From positions 1 through 41,234 of the forward strand of contig JAKQCT010000026.1 in the NCBI GenBank assembly GCA_029559035.1: a stretch of DNA of 41,234 bases, written 5' to 3'. The translations under genes were made by a program, and so were the position numbers. Below are positions 1-6,483 of the stretch, piece after piece. This DNA comes from Acidobacteriota bacterium. Lineage in GTDB: Bacteria; Acidobacteriota; UBA4820. The notes under the pieces are model-generated. The model had not been told where the DNA came from. It saw only the letters and a list, made by a program, of their open reading frames with translations, and made no database searches. Numbering within the stretch: the stretch's first letter is position 1; every line of letters starts with the position of its first letter.

Positions 1-1008
1 AGCCTCTTCGAACGAGGTCTCGTCCCGCAGCTCTTCGTGCGGGGGGACTTTGCGGTAAAAGTTCTCGATGACGTTGGTGCTGCCGTCGGCGCGGCAGAGC
101 GGGAAATAGGCGCAGGACCGGCGGTAGTGGAAACAGAAGGCTGTGTTCTGGTAGAAGACGCCGCGCCGGCGAGCGTCGAGAAAGGCCTGGGTCAGTTCCC
201 AGAGTTCGGACTGCAGCGTCTCGAACCGGTCGCGGGAGAGATAGAGCATCTCCCGGTGGAACATGCCCGGCTCGGTGTATTTGGCAGCCAGACGCTCCTG
301 AAACTCATCGTCGCTCTCCGGCAGCCTGCGCTTGGCGCTGCTTTTGCCGGTCTTGGACTTGGCGATCAGATCGGCCCGCCGCGCCTCGAACTCGGCCTCG
401 GTTTCACCGCGTCCCTGTTGCAGACGGGCCTTCACCAGGATGTTGTAGAGAACGCCCGCTATGCGGATGCCGAGCGTCTGTTCCACGTAGCGGGAGTAGA
501 GGACGATCTGGAAGTCGGTCCAGAGCCGCTCCAGGTAGTCCGCATCCACCTGCGAGGCGGTCTTGTGCTCGAGGAGGAAATGCTCGTCGCCGATCCGGAC
601 TACGCCATCCACCTTTCCGGCCAGCACGAAGCTTCTGGATGAAGCGCCGGTGGCCGGGTTGACGATGTTCCCCTCGAAGGTCTTTTCGAGGGCGGCGACA
701 TCGAACTCCTCGCTTGCATAGCAGGCTGCGTAGCCTTTCATTATTGCTGCGGCCAGGTGCCAGTCCCGCTTCTGATCCTCCTCTTGTGCGCGGTTGACGT
801 ACGTTCGGTCGATGAAATCGATGACGGGCCCCAGGTCCCTGCCACCGTGCCAGATCTCCAGGCACTTATGGATCACCGTGCCGAAGGCCAGGTTGTGGTC
901 CCGTTGCAGGGGAACCAGTTCCTGGATGTAGCGCCACTCGCAGGCCTTGCGGCAGTTGCGGAACAGGCTCCACATCGAATAGGTGGTGGTCGTTCTCGCT
1001 TCCATCAT
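1..1008 (-). CDS. PD-(D/E)XK nuclease superfamily protein, probably Fe-S type (3' end cut by window)
   Basis: The frame is open for 336 codons from 1008 to the window edge and has no stop, so the gene is partial. Residues suit a RecB/Cas4-like nuclease: His47 in GTVIH, Asp134 in KVDG, Glu147 and Lys149 in EHKT, and the Gln167/Tyr171 pair. One or two cysteines near the N-terminus (19, 23) and three near the C-terminal part (292, 299, 305) resemble the four-cysteine Fe-S clamp of AddB- and Cas4-type nucleases. The ATG overlaps the stop of the upstream small gene as ATGA, so the two are translationally coupled. Family membership is read from motifs. The substrate is unknown; a role in element recombination or end processing is inference. 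Confidence 0.8.
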   Translation of the reverse strand, partial: MMEARTTTTYSMWSLFRNCRKACEWRYIQELVPLQRDHNLAFGTVIHKCLEIWHGGRDLGPVIDFIDRTYVNRAQEEDQKRDWHLAAAIMKGYAACYASEEFDVAALEKTFEGNIVNPATGASSRSFVLAGKVDGVVRIGDEHFLLEHKTASQVDADYLERLWTDFQIVLYSRYVEQTLGIRIAGVLYNILVKARLQQGRGETEAEFEARRADLIAKSKTGKSSAKRRLPESDDEFQERLAAKYTEPGMFHREMLYLSRDRFETLQSELWELTQAFLDARRRGVFYQNTAFCFHYRRSCAYFPLCRADGSTNVIENFYRKVPPHEELRDETSFEEA

Positions 1009-1319
1009 GCGGCCCCCGTGGCTTTGAGCTCGGGGCCGACCACGGGGCCGTCACCCACGCGTTCGACTTTGAAGGCTTCTTCGCCGAACTCTCGGGTGAG
1101 GAAGCCGGTGAAGATGCGGGCGATGGCGCGGCCGACCTCGGTCGCCGCATCCACGACGCAGGAGCGCTTGTGCGAATCCAGGCAGAAGGATGCGTCCAGC
1201 CGAACTAGCGACCGGCCGTGAAGGCTCTCGGCGGCGAGCACCGCCAGAAGCAGGGACTCCTCGACGTCCCGGATCGGGACCTTAGAGTCGAAGTTGTATC
1301 GATAAAGTTCTCGGTTCAT
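1005..1319 (-). CDS. Hypothetical protein, 104 aa, coupled to the nuclease
   Basis: I do not recognise a named domain. The start at 1319 is chosen because GGAGG lies seven bases upstream, while the longer open frame to 1409 begins in GC-rich leader DNA without a ribosome site. The protein is soluble with no membrane segment, starts MNRELYRYNFDSKVPIRDVE, and has two cysteines in its centre (near FCLDSHKRSC). Its stop overlaps the nuclease ATG by four bases, so it is probably co-expressed with the nuclease and may assist it. About 100 bases upstream sits a 40-bp motif that is repeated near 11,560. Confidence 0.65.
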   Translation of the reverse strand: MNRELYRYNFDSKVPIRDVEESLLLAVLAAESLHGRSLVRLDASFCLDSHKRSCVVDAATEVGRAIARIFTGFLTREFGEEAFKVERVGDGPVVGPELKATGAA

Positions 1320-1414
1320 GATCTTGCCTCCATTCCGTTCAGTAAGGTCTGTTGGAGGGCGCGCCCGGGCCGGATGCTTTCGGCGACCTCTCGGACGCCT
1401 TCCATGCATCCGAC

Positions 1415-1454
1415 CCGGTCAATACCTACCGGAGGCGGACCCGGACCGTCGGAC
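1415..1454 (-). promoter_or_regulatory. Element leader motif, copy 1
   Basis: Read on the plus strand, CCGGTCAATACCTACCGGAG (1415-1434) is followed by 13 unrelated bases and GTCGGAC (1448-1454). The same layout with the same 13-base spacing occurs at 11558-11597, with 25 of 27 motif bases identical. The first block is an interrupted inverted repeat (CCGGT...ACCGG). Both copies lie 100-200 bases upstream of minus-strand element genes, which suggests a shared promoter, operator or leader element. Confidence 0.55.
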
Positions 1455-1520
1455 GGCGGAGATCAACCCATCTCTTGTTTTGATAACGAACTGTTAGAAT
1501 TGAAAAATCAGGCAATCAAA

Positions 1521-1606
1521 GCGTTGTTACACGTTGTTCCATTTTTTGATTGACAGAAAGCTGATAGGGGTATATCTTGCCATCATGGAACAACACGGAA
1601 CAACAC
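1521..1606 (+). promoter_or_regulatory. Promoter of the GTPase gene with flanking paired operator repeats
   Basis: TTGACA (1550-1555) and TATCTT (1573-1578) are 17 bases apart. On the left are two tandem units, GCGTTGTTAC (1521-1530) and ACGTTGTTCC (1531-1540). On the right is a perfect tandem pair of GGAACAACAC (1587-1596 and 1597-1606), the inverse of the left pair. This gives four sites symmetrically bracketing the core promoter, just before the ribosome site at 1607-1614. It looks like a looping or double-occupancy repressor site. The regulator is unknown. Confidence 0.65.
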
Positions 1607-1622
1607 AAAGGAGGTAATGGAG

Positions 1623-3911
1623 ATGAGCGACAGTAAAGCGAAAGCCACCTTAAGCCGGGGCAGACAAAGCTGGTGCGTCATATTCCGCCATCCCGTTTGT
1701 TTGGGACCAGATGGCAAACAGAAACTGCGAGTCAGGCGGGGGCTGGGCACCCATGAAAAAGAGCAGGCACAAACGCTGGTCGATCAGCTCAATCAAATTC
1801 TTGCCGATCCGGCCTTGTGGAATTTGTCAAGCCGCGAAACCGCGTCAAAGAGCTTTGATGAGAAAATTGTGGCCGCATTTTATGACCCCATGCTTCCGGC
1901 TGCATTCGACCCATGGAGTATCCGGGAAGAGTTTATTCCCCTGCCGGGGGGAAAAGATCCTTCAGACGGTTATGCACGTGTCCTTTTCGTGGGGACCACC
2001 GGTGCCGGCAAGACCACCATTGTTAGACAACTTCTCGGCACCGATCCAGAGCGTGAACGTTTCCCGTCCATATCCGCAGCGAAAACTACCATATGCGACA
2101 TTGAAATCGTTCTCGATGAGGGACCGCTGAGGGCAGTGATTACCTTCATTCCCCGAGACCGCGTTCGGCAATACATTTCTGAGTGCGTTCTTGCTGCCGT
2201 AGTAACCAAGTTGGAGGGCGGGCCTGAGCGGGACGTCATCCGGCGATTCCTCGAACATAGCGAACAGAGGTTCAGGCTGAGTTACATATTGGGCAATCCC
2301 ACCTTTCTTGAGAGATCCGTGACTGACGAGATCGAGGATGAAGACGAAGACTCAATGCTGGACCCCTCCGAACACCAGGAACTCGGAGAAAACGAACGCG
2401 AAGAATTGTTGAATGCTCTTAAAGCATACTTCCGCTCAATCGACCAGCTTGAAGAGAAGGCTAAAGATGTTATGGGAAAAATGGCCAGTGAGCTTGGTAT
2501 CGGGATTGGGCAAGCAACGAAAGAAGACCGTGAGGTTCTTCAGGAGTTGGTTGAAGACCATCTGGCAAACATGGATGAGTTCCACCAGCTCGTGGATGTC
2601 ATTCTGGATGATGTTGAGAGCCGCTTCGATTTTCTGTCGGATGGCGAAACTTCCAAGGGCAAAGATGGATGGCCAATAAAATGGACCTACCAGGATTCTG
2701 ATCGATCCGCTTTTATCAGGCTTGTGAACAGGTTTTCGAGCAATTACGCTCCCAATTTCGGTCGACTCTTGACCCCACTGGTTGAGGGTATTCGGGTGGC
2801 CGGTCCTTTCAGGCCTGATTGGCATGACGGTGCCGTGCCGAAAATCGTAATAATGGATGGTCAGGGAATCGGCCATACGGCTGATAGCACTTCAAGCCTT
2901 TCCACATCAATAACCAGTAGGTTCCGCATGGCCGATGCGATTGTATTGACTGACAATGCTGCACAGCCAATGCAGGCAGGACCGTGTGCCGTGCTCCAGT
3001 CACTGGTCATCAGCGGGCATGAATCAAAATTACTCTTAGCCTTCACTCATTTCGATGAGGTCAAAGGGGATAATCTCCACGGGAATGCTGCAAAAAAAGA
3101 CCACGTCATAGGCTCGTTCGATAACGCTGTTCATGCAATCGGTAAAAGTTTCGGCAGAGAAGCCGAATCCGCACTTCGCAACCTTATTCCTGACCGCCTT
3201 TTCTTTTTTGCCAATATTCAGAGAAGACTGCCTGATTCCGCAAAATTCACACTGTCTGAAATGCGACGGTTCTTGGCTGCGATAGGGTCGTCGATTGTTC
3301 CTGCCGGCCCGGTGGAATATACACCCGTATATGATGTGGCCAACCTTGTTCTGGCGATTCAAAAAGCGGCTCAAGAGTTCCATGATAAATGGCGGGGCAT
3401 TCTCGGTATGGGTTCGGTAGCAGGGGTTAGACCGGAGCACTGGACGAGGGTGAAAGCGCTTTCCCGACGACTGGGAATTTTCAAAGTGGATGAGTATGAC
3501 ACACTGCGGCCGGTTGCTGACATGATAAAGCTCTTACAGATTCATGTAAGCCAGTTTCTTTCAAATCCGCTCGGTTGGTTACCTTCTCCTCCTCCCGATG
3601 AAAGTCAGGATCGTATTGATGCCATTGATGCTGTCAAAAAGGAAGTTTTTACCAGACTCCACGAACTATCAAGGCGCAGGATTTTAGAGGAACGCCTGCG
3701 CGAATGGGTGTCGGCGTATGAACATCGCGGGATAGGGTCGACACGACGTCGGGCGAGAGAAGTTGCGACGATCTATGAAGAAGCGGCACCTATCCCCAAT
3801 GAGATGCCAGGGCCCGACGCGAATAAATTCCTATTTGAGTTGAGAGGGCTTATCGCTGGCTCCGTCAAAACCGCAGGGGGGCAGCTTAGGGGGTGGGCGG
3901 AACAGGAATAG
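1623..3911 (+). CDS. Dynamin-like P-loop GTPase with N-terminal integrase-arm-like domain
   Basis: This 763-residue soluble protein has two visible parts. Residues about 10-60 (SWCVIFRHP, then RRGLGT and a helix ending LVDQLNQIL) look like the arm-type DNA-binding domain of tyrosine recombinases, but no recombinase domain follows. A P-loop GTPase region has GTTGAGKT near 124-131, a switch-like SAAKTT, a DGQG G3 motif near 410 and THFD as a G4-like motif near 475. About 270 mostly helical residues, including an acidic DEDEDED patch, separate the P-loop from G3, as in large GTPases. The start at 1623 is preferred over ATG 1617 because AAAGGAGG ends eight bases before it. It is the only clearly real plus-strand gene in the element and is richer in AT than its neighbours, so it is probably cargo. 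I recall similar proteins without known function; a defence role is inference. Confidence 0.75.
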   Translation: MSDSKAKATLSRGRQSWCVIFRHPVCLGPDGKQKLRVRRGLGTHEKEQAQTLVDQLNQILADPALWNLSSRETASKSFDEKIVAAFYDPMLPAAFDPWSIREEFIPLPGGKDPSDGYARVLFVGTTGAGKTTIVRQLLGTDPERERFPSISAAKTTICDIEIVLDEGPLRAVITFIPRDRVRQYISECVLAAVVTKLEGGPERDVIRRFLEHSEQRFRLSYILGNPTFLERSVTDEIEDEDEDSMLDPSEHQELGENEREELLNALKAYFRSIDQLEEKAKDVMGKMASELGIGIGQATKEDREVLQELVEDHLANMDEFHQLVDVILDDVESRFDFLSDGETSKGKDGWPIKWTYQDSDRSAFIRLVNRFSSNYAPNFGRLLTPLVEGIRVAGPFRPDWHDGAVPKIVIMDGQGIGHTADSTSSLSTSITSRFRMADAIVLTDNAAQPMQAGPCAVLQSLVISGHESKLLLAFTHFDEVKGDNLHGNAAKKDHVIGSFDNAVHAIGKSFGREAESALRNLIPDRLFFFANIQRRLPDSAKFTLSEMRRFLAAIGSSIVPAGPVEYTPVYDVANLVLAIQKAAQEFHDKWRGILGMGSVAGVRPEHWTRVKALSRRLGIFKVDEYDTLRPVADMIKLLQIHVSQFLSNPLGWLPSPPPDESQDRIDAIDAVKKEVFTRLHELSRRRILEERLREWVSAYEHRGIGSTRRRAREVATIYEEAAPIPNEMPGPDANKFLFELRGLIAGSVKTAGGQLRGWAEQE

Positions 3912-3952
3912 GAACCCGTTGATCGCCCCCCAAGCCGTCATCCTCATTACTA

Positions 3953-4540
3953 TTAGAGGTAGTCCCTCAATCCGGCGTCTTCGAAGATCGCGCGCAGCTT
4001 TTTGATGGACTCGTAGATCGTTCCCCGCGGAATCCCGGTGTCGCGGGAGATCTCCGTGACGGTGTCGGTATCGAGACGGCGGCACAGCTCACGCAGCTCG
4101 GGCGGAAGTTTCTCGATTGCCTTGCGAACGTCGAGGGAGAGATCACGCAACTCGGAGGCAGGGCGTGAAAGTCTGCCCGTGCGGCGCAGGTAATCCTCCT
4201 GATCGATGGTCTCCATACGCTCGACGGAGCCGCCTTCCTCGTCTTCCAAGCGGTCGTTGAGCGAACAATTGCAGAGCCGGTAATCCCGCAGTCCGGCCTT
4301 CCGCGCCTCGATGATGGTGGCGATCTTGTGTTCCACCACGCGGGCGATAAAGGTGTTGCGTTGGGCGCGGTCGGGGTTGTACTTGGGCAGGCGTTGGAGC
4401 AGGTCCATCAGCATCTCCTGCTCCAGGTCCTCGCGGTCAGACTCGGTGAAGCCCACCCGTCCGACCAGTTGTCTCGCCTTGTACTTGATGATCTGAACGG
4501 CATACTCGTCGATTCCTTCGTAGCGTTTGTCGAAACCCAT
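3953..4540 (-). CDS. Sigma-70-family (ECF-like) factor
   Basis: The 195-residue product has a region-2-like segment at about 34-75 (DLEQEMLMDLLQRLPKYNP, then FIARVVEHKIA) and a region-4 helix-turn-helix at about 140-185 (IEKLPPELRELC, TEISRDTGIPRGTIYESIKK). This two-domain plan is that of small alternative sigma factors. A charged linker near 98-130 joins them. The start at 4540 has GGAGG five bases upstream, but that site sits inside a perfect 8-bp hairpin, so translation may be controlled. A sigma factor on a mobile element could direct transcription of the element's own genes. Its promoter sequence is unknown; the repeated leader motifs are candidates. Confidence 0.8.
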   Translation of the reverse strand: MGFDKRYEGIDEYAVQIIKYKARQLVGRVGFTESDREDLEQEMLMDLLQRLPKYNPDRAQRNTFIARVVEHKIATIIEARKAGLRDYRLCNCSLNDRLEDEEGGSVERMETIDQEDYLRRTGRLSRPASELRDLSLDVRKAIEKLPPELRELCRRLDTDTVTEISRDTGIPRGTIYESIKKLRAIFEDAGLRDYL

Positions 4541-4657
4541 CTGAGCCTCCTCGGGGCCGAGGAGGAGCTCGTGTGGGTGTCGACCTATGCCGGGACGACC
4601 GCTCTAAACGATGCGAGCGGAGGTGTTGCGAGTACGCCGGTATCGGCGACACCCACA
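4541..4657 (-). promoter_or_regulatory. Structured leader of the sigma gene with sequestered ribosome site
   Basis: Just before the sigma ATG, CCTCCTCG (4546-4553) can pair with CGAGGAGG (4558-4565), an 8-bp stem that hides the ribosome site. Upstream, TGTGGGTGTCG (4572-4582) and CGACACCCACA (4647-4657) form a perfect 11-bp outer stem. Inside it CCGCTC (4599-4604) pairs with GAGCGG (4615-4620), and a CCGG/CCGG helix extends the outer stem. The layout is like a regulatory RNA leader. No known riboswitch class was recognised. Confidence 0.5.
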
Positions 4658-4711
4658 ACGACCTCCGCTCTGCGGCCAGTCTGTTGTCTGGTGATGGACC
4701 GTGCTCTATGG

Positions 4712-4732
4712 CCGGGTCTGAATCAGACCCGG
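4712..4732 (-). terminator. Palindrome spanning the stop codon of the 110-aa gene
   Basis: CCGGGTCTGA and TCAGACCCGG are perfect 10-base arms with one central base. The TGA stop of the upstream gene lies inside the palindrome. There is no T-run after it, so it may protect the mRNA end, slow ribosomes or bind a protein rather than act as a classic terminator. Confidence 0.35.
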
Positions 4733-5055
4733 ACCGCGTCCGCCACGGTCATGCGGACGGGCAATCCGTTGTCGATCATGAGTTCCTGGATCGAGAGCGA
4801 ACGCTCCCGGTCGAAGACCTCGAACAGCTCCGCCACCTTCTTTTTCAGGGCGAAGCCGTCGTTGCCGCGGGATTCGTTCGGCCCGTTGTCCTTGCCGAAC
4901 AGAAACAGCCGCAGCACGGTGGGCGGGGGATCGAAGACCGGCTCGCCGTTTTGGACGCGCAGTCCCTCGATCCGCCCGTAGTTGACCTCCTGCATCAGCT
5001 CGACCAGGCGTTTCCTGGCAGGAGTCAGGGCCGCCTTTGTCACAACATTTGGCAT
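4723..5055 (-). CDS. Hypothetical protein, 110 aa
   Basis: I do not recognise the family. The start at 5055 (MPNVVTKAALTPARKR) is chosen because GGAGG lies six bases upstream, while the open frame before it runs into a terminator-like leader. The protein looks soluble and alpha/beta, with a hydrophobic strand RLFLFG near 49-54 and a helical acidic-basic stretch ALKKKVAELFEVFDRE at 69-84. It lies between the lexA-led operon and the sigma gene, all on the minus strand. The strong hairpin and T-run at 5084-5133, 30 bases upstream, may limit read-through into it. Confidence 0.65.
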   Translation of the reverse strand: MPNVVTKAALTPARKRLVELMQEVNYGRIEGLRVQNGEPVFDPPPTVLRLFLFGKDNGPNESRGNDGFALKKKVAELFEVFDRERSLSIQELMIDNGLPVRMTVADAVRV

Positions 5056-5083
5056 GTCACACCTCCGGTCTGGCCCTCTGGGC

Positions 5084-5152
5084 AAAGAAAAACCCCCGAG
5101 AGGCTGGCCCGGCGAAAGGCTCTCTCGGGGGTTGCTTCAGCGCCCAGAGGGC
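5084..5152 (-). terminator. Rho-independent terminator (possible attenuator) after the lexA-led operon
   Basis: On the minus strand a perfect 12-bp stem, AACCCCCGAGAG (5133-5122) with CTCTCGGGGGTT (5102-5091), is followed by TTTCTTT. An outer 11-bp pair, GCCCTCTGGGC (5073-5083) with GCCCAGAGGGC (5142-5152), encloses the hairpin, and each arm is itself nearly palindromic. The right position for ending the lexA-led transcript and the nested alternative stems also fit attenuation ahead of the 4723-5055 gene. Confidence 0.7.
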
Positions 5153-5259
5153 GTTGTTGCCTAAATTGATTGGTCGCCGGACCAAGCCTTCAGAGGGAAG
5201 GCGTGACAACCGGCGTCGCGGGCGCGACAGGAGGCGTCGCGGAAGGAAAAATCAGAGAA

Positions 5260-6483
5260 TTATGTGGTCCAGGAGGTGGGCTGATCGGGTTGGTAGGATA
5301 GGAACTCCCCGATCTTTAAGGCGTTTTTCAGATGCTGCCAAAGCGGCTCGTGTTCTTTCTTGATGGCTTTCAGTGCACGATGGATTGCGGCTGAGACGGA
5401 CTGGCGAGCGCGTTCTCGGTCACTTGATGCCTCACGGTTTTTCCCGTGGAGGCCGGTGGACCGAGCGATTTCCTCATTAAGCACTTCACGCTCTTCATTG
5501 AGTTTCTCTTTGCGGGCAAGGTCATTATTGGCCTCGGCTTCCGAAAGTTCCTCGTCTATTTCTGTGATTCGTTCCCTATACTCGCGGCGCGCTCGGTCGT
5601 CGATGACCTCGCCGGCGGAGCCGAAGACAATGGTGTTGTCCTTGCCTATGCCTGCACCCCTCAGCGTTGCGGCGTGGATGTCTTGGCCACCGCTTTGAAG
5701 GAGTTGGCAGATGTAGGTCATGCCTACGGAATCCCCGATGCTTTTCGGGACACCGTCATAGACAGCAAGCCAGGTCTTTCCCTGCTTCTGAAATACCCGT
5801 CGATCTTTCGGATGATCTTCGGCCAGTAGAGACTCAATAACACCCAGAATGCCAATCCAATCAATCGAGAAACTCCTCTGGTCGAAGGCGCTATCCAAGG
5901 CTGCAACGATGATCCCCGAAGCGTCCAGTATCCGACGCCCTTCGGGTGAAAGTGCAACGCCACGAGGCGTCAACATAACGATTCTTTGGGATTGTGGGGA
6001 TCGTTCCAAACGTTGACATCTGGATAGGAAATCTTTCTGGTCCGCGTTCAAGATCGAAAAATAAACGTTCAGGCTGCCGATTCCTTCAACACTCTTCTGC
6101 CCCAGCGGAATCAAACCGTCATGATTCTCAAGACCGCTTCCACTGATGCCATTATCGCGACGGATCGCCGCAGCGAGCTTAGGGAGTGAGATATCATACT
6201 GCCGGATGTCGTCTTCGGTGAGTGGTATCGGATCGAAGTAGTCGTCTTCGTCTGCAACCCCGAATATGCCCTTGGAGGTCCGCCGGACAATCAGGTCACC
6301 CCCAGGAGGCAAGTGATTCGGGCGTGGAATCTCCGTGGCCCTTGATGTTTCCCGCAGGATTCCCTCCGCACGAAGAACACCGAGTTCTTCATCCGGGAAG
6401 CGCTCCAATTCTCTATGGAGAAAGACGGGGCACTCGATCTGGTCGAGGCGCTGGAGCACTAAATGGAGAAGCGTCTCAGTCAA
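5260..6483 (-). CDS. Uncharacterised protein (second cargo gene of the lexA-led operon)
   Basis: This 407-residue soluble protein has no membrane segment or signal. The C-terminal half has a beta-rich stretch (about 225-275, TWLAVYDGVPKSIGDSVGMT) and then a charged helical region (about 295-345, EIDEELSEAEANNDLARKEK) ending in a helix and LSYQPDQP. From memory this C-terminal plan recurs in large bacterial ATPase or TPR regulators, but I cannot confirm it without a search. The N-terminal 200 residues are unrecognised. The start overlaps the end of the 6476-7603 gene by eight bases, so the two are coupled and probably act together. It is less GC-rich than the element core, as expected of cargo. 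Confidence 0.7.
   Translation of the reverse strand: MTETLLHLVLQRLDQIECPVFLHRELERFPDEELGVLRAEGILRETSRATEIPRPNHLPPGGDLIVRRTSKGIFGVADEDDYFDPIPLTEDDIRQYDISLPKLAAAIRRDNGISGSGLENHDGLIPLGQKSVEGIGSLNVYFSILNADQKDFLSRCQRLERSPQSQRIVMLTPRGVALSPEGRRILDASGIIVAALDSAFDQRSFSIDWIGILGVIESLLAEDHPKDRRVFQKQGKTWLAVYDGVPKSIGDSVGMTYICQLLQSGGQDIHAATLRGAGIGKDNTIVFGSAGEVIDDRARREYRERITEIDEELSEAEANNDLARKEKLNEEREVLNEEIARSTGLHGKNREASSDRERARQSVSAAIHRALKAIKKEHEPLWQHLKNALKIGEFLSYQPDQPTSWTT

Noticed and set aside
5073-5152. Known riboswitch or CRISPR-like repeat
   Set aside because: No recognised aptamer core or repeat-spacer pattern is present; the stems are better read as a terminator with outer palindromic arms.
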